Source: an uncultured candidate division Zixibacteria bacterium (GTDB lineage: Bacteria > Zixibacteria > MSB-5A5 > GN15 > PGXB01). From it: a stretch of 64,000 nt of DNA. Position numbers and translations under genes: made by a program. Location of the stretch: assembly GCA_937925655.1 (NCBI GenBank), contig CALAMC010000111.1, positions 40,868 through 104,867 of the forward strand, in the 5' to 3' direction. Below the pieces are notes generated by a model. The model saw only the letters and a program-made list of their open reading frames with translations. It was not told the origin of the DNA and did not search any database. Shown here one piece after another: positions 53,361 through 62,190 of this stretch. The stretch's first letter is position 1. Each line of letters begins with the position of its first letter.

Positions 53361-54047
53361 ATGGCTAATGAAAATATCCTGGTTGTCGAAGATGAAAAAG
53401 ACATCTTCGACATGATTCTTTTCACTCTTACCAAAGAAGGGTTCAAAGCGCGCGGAGTTATGACGGGGGAGGATGTTTTTGGCGAAACCTCGCGGGAAAT
53501 CCCCGACCTAATTCTGCTCGACCTGATGCTTCCCGGCATCGACGGGCTTGAAGTATGTCGTCGTTTACGCTGGGATTCCAAAACCAAAGACGTTCCGATT
53601 ATTATCGTCTCTGCCAAATCCGAAGAGGCTGATGTCGTGGCCGGTCTTGAACTGGGAGCCAATGATTATATCACGAAGCCATTCAGCCCCAGAGTCCTCA
53701 TGGCTCGTATCCGGGCCATTTTACGTCAGAAGTTAAAACAGATGGCCGATGAAGGCGGACGTCTGAAAATACACGATTTGTCAATTCATCCCGGGCGCCA
53801 TGAGGTGCTTGTTGACGGCCAACGAATCGATTTAACCGTGGCCGAATTCCGCCTGCTGCATTTGTTAATGTCCCACCCCGGCTGGGTATTTTCCCGTTAC
53901 CAGATCGTCGATGCCATTCACGGGCAAGATTATCAAGTGACCGACCGCTCGGTTGATGTTCAGTGCGCCGGACTTCGCAAAAAGCTCGGAATCGCCGGAA
54001 AATATATAGAAACGGTCCGCGGCATAGGTTACCGTTTCCGCGAATAA
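53361..54047 (+). CDS. PhoB-like response regulator (OmpR/PhoB family)
   Basis: 228 residues from the ATG; an in-frame TTG lies nine bases upstream. Receiver domain (VVEDEKDI, acceptor D54 in LLDLMLPGIDGLEV, SAKSEEAD, TKPFSP) and a winged-helix DNA-binding domain (LTVAEFRLLHLLMSHPGWVF, RSVDVQCAGLRKKLG, ETVRGIGYRF). Strong PhoB-like wording in the receiver, notably CRRLRWD and LELGANDYITKPFSPR. No kinase is adjacent. Upstream 11-bp repeats support Pho-type control. Confidence 0.88.
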   Translation: MANENILVVEDEKDIFDMILFTLTKEGFKARGVMTGEDVFGETSREIPDLILLDLMLPGIDGLEVCRRLRWDSKTKDVPIIIVSAKSEEADVVAGLELGANDYITKPFSPRVLMARIRAILRQKLKQMADEGGRLKIHDLSIHPGRHEVLVDGQRIDLTVAEFRLLHLLMSHPGWVFSRYQIVDAIHGQDYQVTDRSVDVQCAGLRKKLGIAGKYIETVRGIGYRFRE

Positions 54048-54141
54048 AAGCACTCAATTAATTCCTGCTATTTGTATCATTCCCGGCATAATTATAAATT
54101 CTCCCATCAAATCCAATTTCTGATAGATAAAAAGTACTATT

Positions 54142-54188
54142 GACTCGTCGCCGTTAGGTACCCTTTAAAACCGTTGCGGCACCGAGTC
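54142..54188 (+). other. Hairpin in the cheA upstream region
   Basis: GACTCG pairs with CGAGTC and GCCG with CGGC across a 2x2 internal loop, closing a 23-base loop. Part of a gene-free stretch of about 530 bases before cheA. Confidence 0.45.
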
Positions 54189-54430
54189 AGCACATAAGTA
54201 TACATTATACTGCAAGCGTTTTTCATTAGTGTTCCGCTCCGACCCGCATGTTGTCGCCATCTTAATGCATAACAAGGCCTTGTTGAATCGCCCGGGGCCC
54301 GTTTGTGTCAATTTTTGGCATGAGGATGTTTCATAAGGAAACATCGACATCATTAACCATTATATTCATTTTTTATACATTCGCATCAATGTGGGGACAA
54401 ATGGGCTAAAGAGGATGGGCGGTGTGACGA

Positions 54431-54477
54431 ATTATGGCTTAGGGCGAGCATACGTGTTCCGCCCCGCATACCATAAT
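54431..54477 (+). other. Structured leader element before cheA
   Basis: ATTATGG ... CCATAAT outer stem and GGGCG ... CGCCC inner stem around AGCATACGTGTTC. A further small hairpin, GATGTTT ... AAACATC, lies at 54330-54350, just after a TGGCATG that lacks a proper -12 partner. I cannot name a riboswitch class. Confidence 0.4.
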
Positions 54478-54574
54478 GGATAAACATCAATAGGAGGGAA
54501 TATTTTAAATGGAATTATGACGGAATTTATATGACAAGAAGGCGGCACCGACGCCTGTAAACATAAGAGGCTGT

Positions 54575-56929
54575 ATGAACAGGTTGGAAAAGTTACTTGA
54601 CGGCGTGGCAACCAGTCTTATCATGCTCGATGTTGACGACCTTCCCGGGTTAGCCGGTATCCATGAAGGACTTCTTCAGATAAGCCGAGAAGCCGACGAC
54701 GACGCCGGCATTATTCGTCAGGCGGCCGCGAAATCCGCCGAATTTGTGGAAAAAATAGTTCTCAATGAAGTTCCCGATAAAATGGCCGTCATTTCAATGC
54801 TGAACGGCTGTATCTCCGGAATGCAGGCAATCGTCCGCGACGGGCGTTCGCCCGCCGAAGCGCATTTTCCGTCGGAACTGGGGTTGACCGATGTGGACCG
54901 GGTCGGGTCTTCGAATGCCGCATCGATTGACGATAATGATAAGCCCGAGATTATGTCCGGCGAAAATAATGGCATTAACCCGAAAACGACGGATTCAGAA
55001 GATGCTCCCCGGAGTTCGAATAGTAATTTGACAAGTCCGCCCGCTGAAGAGCCGGAGCCGATGTTTATTTCTCTTGAAAACAGCGATTCTTCATTGCTGG
55101 CGGAATTCATCAACGAGGCCCGCGAACATTGTACGATAGCCGAGCAAATGCTGATGGATCTCGAAACGAACCCCGAGGATGAATCGGCGATCAATGCCAT
55201 CTTCAGGGGTTTTCATACCATTAAAGGTGCCGCCGGATTTCTTGATTTAAAACCGGTTTCCGTTCTGGCTCATGAGTCCGAGACTCTGTTGGACCTGGCC
55301 CGCAAAAAAACGGTGAAAATTGTGGGGGCCGTGGCGGATATGATTTTCGATGCCATAGACACCATGAGAAAATTGCTTGATGGCACCGAGAAGGCATTGA
55401 CGGAGAACATTCGCTTCGACGCTTCGCATTTAATCGCCCCGATTCTGGCCGCCCTGCGTCGGTATCTTGAAAACCCCAATGCGGCGCCATCGGGCGTCGT
55501 TCCCAAGAGAGTGGGCGACATCCTGATTGAAATGGGAATAGTCACTCAACCCCAAATCGATTCGGCGTTGGCCAAAAAAGAAACACCCGAGGAGAAATTG
55601 GGAGAAACCCTGGTGAAGCAGGGGGTGGTTCCGGCCAAAGCAGTAGCGCATGCGCTGCGCAGTCAACAACAGGGGAAAATAGAAAAACCAACCGCGGCCG
55701 TCAAGGAAATGGTCAAGATAGATACGGAGCGCCTGGACCGTCTGGTCGATACCATCGGGGAGCTGGTAATTGCAGAATCGATGGTCGGCCAGGATGAAGA
55801 AATTTTGCGCCGGGTATCTCCCAAGGTGGCTCGCAATATAACGCACCTGAATAAAATTACGCGCGAAATTCAGGAAATGGGTATGGCGATGCGACTGGTT
55901 CCGGTAAAGCCGACCTTTCAGAAGCTGGCTCGAGCCGTTCGCGACCTGACCAAAAAGTCGGGAAAGGAAATCGAATTTATCGTGTCGGGGGAGGACACGG
56001 AGGTCGATCGCAGTATTGCCGAGAATATCGGCGACCCCTTGATGCACATGGTCCGCAATTCCGCCGACCATGGTCTGGAAACCCCTGAAGACAGAATCAA
56101 GGCCGGCAAAGATCGGGTCGGCAGGATAATGGTTCGAGCATATCATAAAGGCGGCAATATCTTTTTCGACATTGAAGACGACGGCAGGGGTCTGGACAGA
56201 GAAAGGATCCTGGCCAAGGCGCGGGAAAAAGGATTAATCGATCATAATAAAGAAATCAGCGATAAAGAAATCTATAATCTTATATTATTGCCGGGATTTT
56301 CCACGGCCCAGAAAATAACCGATATTTCCGGACGCGGCGTCGGCATGGACGTTGTCAAGAAGAACATCGATTCGATGCGGGGAAATCTGGAAATTTCCTC
56401 CACTCCGGGTCAGGGCACACTATTTTCAATCAAACTGCCTCTTACTCTGGCCATAATCGACGGGATGCTGGTCAAAGTGGAACGGGAGAAGCTGATTATT
56501 CCGACCCTTTCGATAGTGGAATCGTTAAGTCTGGTTCCGGACATGATCTTCACGGTGACGGGTAAGGGAGAAATGATCAATTTACGCGGTGAACTGCTGC
56601 CCCTGATACGCATTCGCGAATTGTTCGGATTCGAAAAGGATGATGCCGGTAACGACAGTAAAGCCGTCGTGGTCGTGGAAGACGGTGCCAAGCGGGTCGG
56701 TTTTGTCGTCAACGAATTATTGGGCCAGAGGCAGACCGTCATAAAAAGCCTCGGTCCGGTTTTCGGCAAGCAGAAATGGATAGCCGGCGGGGCGATACTT
56801 TCCGACGGCACGGTCGGGCTGATCATGGACGTCAGCGGCGTCATATCGCTTTCGGCCAGTACCGTAATGGTCGAAAGTGAAGTGGTGTTAAACCGCGAAC
56901 AAAAACCACAAGAGGTTCCCGCCGCATAA
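54575..56929 (+). CDS. cheA: Chemotaxis histidine kinase CheA with MshEN-like insert
   Basis: 784 residues. An N-terminal helical region (1-115) precedes an acidic linker and an HPt domain with FHTIKGAAGFL (H214). At about 309-366, RVGDILIEMGIVTQPQIDSA followed by KLGETLVKQGVVPAKAVAHA forms a two-repeat region like the MshEN domain, which binds c-di-GMP in some type II/IV ATPases. The usual P2 CheY/CheB domain is not seen. Then dimerisation helix (TERLDRLVDTIGEL), ATPase (VRNSADHGLE, DDGRGLD, GRGVGMDVV) and a C-terminal CheW-like domain (GELLPLIRI). Confidence 0.92.
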   Translation: MNRLEKLLDGVATSLIMLDVDDLPGLAGIHEGLLQISREADDDAGIIRQAAAKSAEFVEKIVLNEVPDKMAVISMLNGCISGMQAIVRDGRSPAEAHFPSELGLTDVDRVGSSNAASIDDNDKPEIMSGENNGINPKTTDSEDAPRSSNSNLTSPPAEEPEPMFISLENSDSSLLAEFINEAREHCTIAEQMLMDLETNPEDESAINAIFRGFHTIKGAAGFLDLKPVSVLAHESETLLDLARKKTVKIVGAVADMIFDAIDTMRKLLDGTEKALTENIRFDASHLIAPILAALRRYLENPNAAPSGVVPKRVGDILIEMGIVTQPQIDSALAKKETPEEKLGETLVKQGVVPAKAVAHALRSQQQGKIEKPTAAVKEMVKIDTERLDRLVDTIGELVIAESMVGQDEEILRRVSPKVARNITHLNKITREIQEMGMAMRLVPVKPTFQKLARAVRDLTKKSGKEIEFIVSGEDTEVDRSIAENIGDPLMHMVRNSADHGLETPEDRIKAGKDRVGRIMVRAYHKGGNIFFDIEDDGRGLDRERILAKAREKGLIDHNKEISDKEIYNLILLPGFSTAQKITDISGRGVGMDVVKKNIDSMRGNLEISSTPGQGTLFSIKLPLTLAIIDGMLVKVEREKLIIPTLSIVESLSLVPDMIFTVTGKGEMINLRGELLPLIRIRELFGFEKDDAGNDSKAVVVVEDGAKRVGFVVNELLGQRQTVIKSLGPVFGKQKWIAGGAILSDGTVGLIMDVSGVISLSASTVMVESEVVLNREQKPQEVPAA

Positions 56930-57025
56930 ATGAGCCATGCCGGATGGTGATGTATGGTTAAAATACGCGCTTAGTGCAAATATAAATATTAATAATAAAT
57001 CTCCAAAAAGCAAGGGAGGATGGAA

Positions 57026-57583
57026 ATGAACGAATCGAGGAAAGACAGCGTGGTGCAAAGCAAGACCGGAATTGCCGACCACCGCGCCGGCAAGTATCTC
57101 ACCTTCAGACTGGCCAATGAGGAGTATGGTCTCGAGATTCTCAAGGTCAGGGAAATTATCGGGTTGATGGACATAACCCGTGTTCCGAAGACCCCCGAAT
57201 TCATCCGGGGCGTCATCAATCTTCGGGGCAAAGTAATTCCCGTCGTTGAGTTGAGGCTGAAATTCAGCATGGAAGCCAAGCAGGACACGGACGAAACCTG
57301 CATTATCGTCGTGGACATCGCGGGAGAAACAGGCTCGGTTCTGATGGGGATACTGGTGGATGCCGTCTCGGAAGTGCTGGATATACAGCCCGAAGAGATA
57401 GAGGATCCGCCGTCTTTCGGGGCCGGTTTCGATACCCGCTTTATTCTGGGCATCGGTAAGGTCAAGAATACGGTCAAGCTTCTGCTTGACATCGATCGTG
57501 TTCTGACCGGCGTCGAGGTTTCCGGCCTGGAAGGTTACGCTGAAACACCCGAAATTAATGAAGCATCCGCTCTCACCATTTAA
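57026..57583 (+). CDS. cheW: Chemotaxis coupling protein CheW
   Basis: 185 residues from the ATG that has GGGAGG at correct spacing; an ATG six bases upstream sits too close. Two beta-barrel CheW subdomains with YLTFRLANEEYGLEILKVRE, PEFIRGVINLRGKVIPVVEL (cited in part) and ILVDAVSEVLDI. Links chemoreceptors to CheA. Lies 97 bases after cheA and before a porin gene, in the same orientation. Confidence 0.95.
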   Translation: MNESRKDSVVQSKTGIADHRAGKYLTFRLANEEYGLEILKVREIIGLMDITRVPKTPEFIRGVINLRGKVIPVVELRLKFSMEAKQDTDETCIIVVDIAGETGSVLMGILVDAVSEVLDIQPEEIEDPPSFGAGFDTRFILGIGKVKNTVKLLLDIDRVLTGVEVSGLEGYAETPEINEASALTI

Positions 57584-57645
57584 AGTCATCAGGGATTTTT
57601 AAGTGGATAATAACCAGGAATAAAAGAGGGGTTGCAGAAAGGAAA

Positions 57646-58836
57646 ATGAAAATGAAGACTCAAAAATACGTTATCATTTTGACGGCCGTTTTTGCGCTGA
57701 CGTTGATCGGCAGCGTCCAGGCCGCCGAAAAGCCGTCCTTTGATTTTAAATGGTACGGTTTTGTCAAGCTGGATGGCGCCTATGATCAGAATCTGACCAG
57801 TCACGGAAATTTCGTGATGTGGGTGCCGACTCCCGCATACGCTGATAAAAATGATCAGCAATTCAATATGACGGCCAATGAAACCCGTTTTGGATTCAAC
57901 GCTGTCGGCAACAATTACGGCAATGTCAAGGTGAGCGCCAAGGTCGAGTTCGATCTGTATGCCAGCATATCCAATGTCACCATTGCCGAAAATAAGGCGA
58001 TGCTTCAATTGCGTCATGCCTATTTTAATATTGAATCGGGACGTTTTGGCCTTTTGGCCGGGCAGTCGTGGGATCTGATTTCGCCGCTGAATCCTTCGAC
58101 CCTGAATTATCCCGTTTTATGGGGTTGTGGCAATATCGGCTATCGTCGGCCGCAGGTGACGTTCTGGTATAACGCTAAACCCAATGAGACGACCACTTTC
58201 TCATGGGGAACCGGCTTTTTCCGTACCATCGGAAATGACCTGACGCCGACCTTCACACTGGCCACCGGCGAAACCGCCGACGGTCCCGATGACGGTACCG
58301 ATGCCGCCATTCCTTCGTTCCAGTCGGTCATCGACGTCCAGCACAAGCTGGCTTCCGGCGGTTCGGTTCGGGCCGGTGTATCCGGTCTTTGGGGACAGCT
58401 GAAGGCTGAAACCAATTTCGGCAATTCCGAAAAATATGAGAGCTGGGGAGCCAATTTCCACCTGTATTTCGCCCCGAATCCCCAATACGGTTTCTCCGGT
58501 GAAGTCTGGACCGGCTCCAATCTCGGCAGTTATTTCGGCGGCGTTTTGAGAAACAGCGAAGTCGACGGCCTGTCGGCCAGTGGCGGCTGGTTGTCGATGT
58601 GGGTCAAGGCGACCAAGAAGGTCCAGCTGTCGGCCGGATACGGTCTTGATGATCCCGATGACGAAGACATCGCCAGCGGGCGGACCAAGAATTCCTGCGT
58701 TTACGGAAATATCCGCTATACGATAGTCCCGCAGGTAACGCTTGGATTTGAAGTATCGAACTGGGAAACGGACTATAAGAATGCCGATTCCGCCGATAAT
58801 CTTCGCGCCCAAACATCGTTCATATTGAATTTCTGA
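57646..58836 (+). CDS. DcaP-like outer-membrane porin
   Basis: 396 residues; start at ATG 57646 or the one six bases on. Signal peptide to about residue 28 (AVFALTLIGSVQA). Barrel begins with FDFKWYGFVKLDGAYDQN and shows TRFGFNAVGNNYGNVKV, KVEFDLYA, LRHAYFNIESGRFGLLAGQSW and ends with a terminal Phe (AQTSFILNF). Close in pattern to DcaP/porin-type trimeric channels for small organic acids. Unusual for sitting inside a chemotaxis locus. Confidence 0.85.
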   Translation: MKMKTQKYVIILTAVFALTLIGSVQAAEKPSFDFKWYGFVKLDGAYDQNLTSHGNFVMWVPTPAYADKNDQQFNMTANETRFGFNAVGNNYGNVKVSAKVEFDLYASISNVTIAENKAMLQLRHAYFNIESGRFGLLAGQSWDLISPLNPSTLNYPVLWGCGNIGYRRPQVTFWYNAKPNETTTFSWGTGFFRTIGNDLTPTFTLATGETADGPDDGTDAAIPSFQSVIDVQHKLASGGSVRAGVSGLWGQLKAETNFGNSEKYESWGANFHLYFAPNPQYGFSGEVWTGSNLGSYFGGVLRNSEVDGLSASGGWLSMWVKATKKVQLSAGYGLDDPDDEDIASGRTKNSCVYGNIRYTIVPQVTLGFEVSNWETDYKNADSADNLRAQTSFILNF

Positions 58837-58890
58837 TAAAGGATGTCAATCGCATGCAAGTATATCACATCAAGGGTTTAGGAGGGGTGA

Positions 58891-60549
58891 ATGTTTAACA
58901 AGTTTAAACTTTCGACTCGCATCATGTCACTGGGCGTAATACTGGTCGTGGCCTTTGTCCTGGTATTGGCCTGGGTCTATCCCCAGTTCAAGTCGAAAAT
59001 GTACGATGCCAAATATGTCAAGACCCAGCATCTGGTAGAATCGGCTTGGTGCGTTCTTGACTATTATTCAAAGATGGCCAAAAATGGCACGATGACTGTT
59101 GAGGATGCGAAACAGCAGGCCATGGAAGCCATAAAGATCATGCGTTACGATGGAAACGAGTATTTCTGGATTAACGATAACGAACCGCGCATGATAATGC
59201 ACCCGACTAATCCGGATCTGGATGGAACGGATCTTTCCCAAAACGCCGATCCGAACGGTAAACGAATCTTCATCGAATTCGTACGTATATGCCAGAGTCA
59301 GGGTGCCGGTTTTGTCGATTATTATTGGCCGAAACCTGGTTCACCCAGACCGGTTCCGAAGATTTCTTATGTCAAGCAGTTTTCGGACTGGGGATGGATT
59401 ATCGGTTCGGGCATATATATCGATGACGTTGAAGCCGAAATGGCCCGCTTTTTCTATATCATTTTCGCGGTGGTTTCAATCATAGCTGTAGGTGGCCTGA
59501 TTCTGTCTTATTTAATGGCCCGGTCGGTGACCAGACCGATTAATCGTGCCATTCAAAGTTTATCGGCCGGTTCCGAACAAGTTGGCTCGGCCTCGGATCA
59601 TATATCTTCGGCGAGCCAGTCTCTGGCGGAAGCCACCACCGAGCAGGCTTCATCGCTGCAGGAGACGTCTTCCGCTCTGGAAGAGATTGCCAGCATGACC
59701 AAGCAAAATGCCGATAATGCCATGCAGGCCAATATCCTGGCCGGTGAAGCCAGCGCCTCCGCCGATAAGGGCACGGGTGCAATGGAAGGCATGGCACGAG
59801 CCATACAGGAAATCAAACACTCATCCGATGAAACCGCCAAAATCATCAAGGTCATTGACGAGATTGCCTTCCAGACCAATCTTCTGGCCTTGAATGCGGC
59901 CGTTGAAGCCGCCCGTGCGGGTGAAGCCGGAAAAGGATTCGCCGTGGTGGCCGAAGAAGTCCGCAACCTGGCCCAGCGCAGTGCGGAGGCGGCCAAGAAT
60001 ACCAGCGCCCTTATCGAAGGTTCGCAGAGGAATGCCGATAACGGTGTCCGCGCGACCGAAGAATTCATGGGTATCTTGAAAGATGTTACCACATCGGTCA
60101 AGAAGGTCACCGATTTGATCGGTGAGGTTTCCGCGGCCAGCACGGAGCAGGCGCAGGGCGTGGAACAGGTCAATTCGGCCGTATCCCAGATGGATCAGGT
60201 GACCCAGCAGAACGCGGCCAATGCCGAAGAATCGGCCTCGGCCAGTGAAGAACTTGCCGCCCAGGCCCAGCAGTTGCAGGAGATCGTTCGGGAATTGACG
60301 GTTATCGTTGAGGGTACCAAAGTCCGCGATCGATTGACCAGTACGCATCGTTCGACTGATTATTCTAAGCCGGCAATTCATAAGACCATCGCCAATGTGG
60401 GCGGGGCGGTCAAGGATAAGATCCGGGCGACCGTCAAGAAACACTCCGAGAAAATGAACGCTGACATCCCGGGCAAGCCGGCCCCGCGCAAGACGGTTCG
60501 TCCCGAGGAAGTAATCCCGCTCGACAAGGAGGAAGTCGCGGGATTTTAG
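58891..60549 (+). CDS. Methyl-accepting chemotaxis protein with single Cache domain
   Basis: 552 residues, GGAGGGG site. First membrane segment about 10-30; a periplasmic single-Cache (sCache_2-type) sensor (MRYDGNEYFWINDNEPRMIM, WGWIIGSGIYIDD); second membrane segment about 190-210. A full HAMP is missing: only SVTRPINRAIQSL precedes the signalling coiled coil. The highly conserved hairpin tip reads DEIAFQTNLLALNAAVEAAR and AVVAEEVRNLAQRSAEAA. A basic tail follows. Likely organic-acid sensor by Cache class. Confidence 0.93.
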   Translation: MFNKFKLSTRIMSLGVILVVAFVLVLAWVYPQFKSKMYDAKYVKTQHLVESAWCVLDYYSKMAKNGTMTVEDAKQQAMEAIKIMRYDGNEYFWINDNEPRMIMHPTNPDLDGTDLSQNADPNGKRIFIEFVRICQSQGAGFVDYYWPKPGSPRPVPKISYVKQFSDWGWIIGSGIYIDDVEAEMARFFYIIFAVVSIIAVGGLILSYLMARSVTRPINRAIQSLSAGSEQVGSASDHISSASQSLAEATTEQASSLQETSSALEEIASMTKQNADNAMQANILAGEASASADKGTGAMEGMARAIQEIKHSSDETAKIIKVIDEIAFQTNLLALNAAVEAARAGEAGKGFAVVAEEVRNLAQRSAEAAKNTSALIEGSQRNADNGVRATEEFMGILKDVTTSVKKVTDLIGEVSAASTEQAQGVEQVNSAVSQMDQVTQQNAANAEESASASEELAAQAQQLQEIVRELTVIVEGTKVRDRLTSTHRSTDYSKPAIHKTIANVGGAVKDKIRATVKKHSEKMNADIPGKPAPRKTVRPEEVIPLDKEEVAGF

Positions 60550-60613
60550 GCCGACAATTACACGGATAAAGTGGTCCCCCTTATTTTTCGGGGAAAACGA
60601 CCAATGCCCTGAC

Positions 60614-60641
60614 GGGAGACCGAAATAAACCTCGGTCTCCC
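60614..60641 (+). terminator. Hairpin after the chemoreceptor gene
   Basis: GGGAGACCGA / TCGGTCTCCC, 10-bp perfect stem with an 8-base loop. The downstream run is A-rich, so it is a weak terminator candidate. The rest of the 320-base gap before the next gene shows no gene. Confidence 0.55.
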
Positions 60642-60872
60642 TCAAAAAACACGGGTTCGACATACAACATGAACGGACAATGCCTTGAGCCCGAAAGCAA
60701 CAGAAAAATTAGAAATTACAACCAAAAGCCAGATTGCACATGATTAACAGAATATTAATGACAGCACTCAGGACGAGGATTCGCGATATGAATTGGTCGC
60801 GGTAGTTTGGCAGCTTCATACTGAATCAGTTGGAGAGGAAATAAGCACTCCAACGAAGAAAGGAAATGGAAA

Positions 60873-62132
60873 ATGACACGGATCAACAAAACTTCAGTCG
60901 TGATTATGGCTGTCTGCTGCATGATGCTGGCGGTATCGGCCATGGGGGCAATCAAGATAGGAATGAATTATCCCAAGACCGGTCCGTATGCCGCGGAAGG
61001 GCTGGATCAATGGCGCGCCGCTGAAATGGCGGTGGCCGAAATTAACGCCGCCGGTGGTATTCTCGGTGAGTCGATCGAAATCGTCTGGCGGGATTCGCAG
61101 TCCAAACCGGACGTCACCGTTACCAACGTAACGGAATTGATCGATAAAGAAGGCGTAAAGATGGTTTTTGGCGGTTCATCCAGCGGCGTTGCCGTGGCCG
61201 CCGGTAAAGTCTGTCATGAGAAGAACGTTCCGTTTTTCGGCACCCTTACTTATTCCACCGCGACAACCGGAACCGATGGCTATAAGACCACATTCAGAGA
61301 ATGCTATGATTCCTGGATGGCGGCCAAAGTACTGGGTGCTCACCTCAAGAAAAATTTTCCGGGCAAAAAGTATTTTTATGTGACATCCGATTACACCTGG
61401 GGTTGGACAACCGAGTCTTCATTGAGACAATTCACCGATACCAAAGACGAAGAAGTCCACAAGCGATTCAAGACGCCTTTCCCGGGTGCCACTGTCGACG
61501 ATTTCAAAAGAGCTTTGAGTTTTGCCAAGATGGTGAAACCGGACGTTTTGGTTCTGGTTCTTTTCGGTAATGACATGATTGAAGCCATTCGTTTGGCGAC
61601 GTCGATGGGGATGAAGGAAACGATGCAAATCGTGGTTCCCAACCTGACGCTGGCCATGGCTGAAGGCGCCGGTCCGAAAGTTATGGAGGGCGTCGTCGGT
61701 GCCGTTCCGTGGGATTGGTGCATACCCTATAAATATAATTATGCCCAGGGGAAAAATTTTGTCGAAAAATTCGCCGCCAAGTACAATCGCTATCCCTCCA
61801 CTTCAGGAGCCTCGGCCTATTCCATCCTTTATGAATACAAGGCCGCCGTGGAAAGAGCCAAAAGCTTTGCCACCGATGCCGTGATAAAGGCGCTGGAAGG
61901 TCATCAATATACTTTTCTGAAGGATAAACAATACTGGCGGGATTTTGACCATCAGTCGGTTCAAACCGTCTATCTGGTAAAATGCAAACCGGAAGCGGAA
62001 GTATTGAAGGACAAGTACAAACTTGATTATTTTGACGTTATCGCCTCCATGTCCGGGGATGAAGCCGCCGTGTCTCGCACGGAATGGAATGCAGAGCGCC
62101 GGGCGGCCGGAAAACCGGAAATGCTTCAATAA
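60873..62132 (+). CDS. LivK-like (type I) periplasmic binding protein
   Basis: 419 residues, AGGAAAT site, signal peptide VIMAVCCMMLAVSAMG. Peripla_BP_6-type fold: KIGMNYPKTGPYAAEGLDQW, AVAEINAAGGILGESIEIV, VFGGSSSGVAVAAGKVCHEK and TSDYTWGWTTE, which are typical of the branched-chain amino acid/urea/amide-binding family. No ABC transporter gene is adjacent; it lies between two chemoreceptors, so it may present ligand to a receptor. Terminator follows. Confidence 0.9.
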   Translation: MTRINKTSVVIMAVCCMMLAVSAMGAIKIGMNYPKTGPYAAEGLDQWRAAEMAVAEINAAGGILGESIEIVWRDSQSKPDVTVTNVTELIDKEGVKMVFGGSSSGVAVAAGKVCHEKNVPFFGTLTYSTATTGTDGYKTTFRECYDSWMAAKVLGAHLKKNFPGKKYFYVTSDYTWGWTTESSLRQFTDTKDEEVHKRFKTPFPGATVDDFKRALSFAKMVKPDVLVLVLFGNDMIEAIRLATSMGMKETMQIVVPNLTLAMAEGAGPKVMEGVVGAVPWDWCIPYKYNYAQGKNFVEKFAAKYNRYPSTSGASAYSILYEYKAAVERAKSFATDAVIKALEGHQYTFLKDKQYWRDFDHQSVQTVYLVKCKPEAEVLKDKYKLDYFDVIASMSGDEAAVSRTEWNAERRAAGKPEMLQ

Positions 62133-62176
62133 AGGCCTTTTTCCGGTCGGGCTTTTTGCCCGACCGGGGCCTTTTT
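62132..62176 (+). terminator. Rho-independent terminator
   Basis: CCGGTCGGGC / GCCCGACCGG with loop TTTTT, extended by AAGGCC/GGCCTT across a bulge, then a T-run. Confidence 0.9.
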
Positions 62177-62190
62177 ATTAGGAGGGTGAT

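Noticed and set aside
54316..54331. TGGCATGAGGATGTTT as a sigma-54 promoter for cheA
   Set aside because: The -24 half is good but the -12 half lacks GC at the required place.
60744..60760. Two TTAAxx hexamers 11 bases apart upstream of the binding-protein gene
   Set aside because: Only two repeats fit (TTAACA, TTAATG); the third position reads ACTCAG, so it is weaker than the three Pho-box-like sites.
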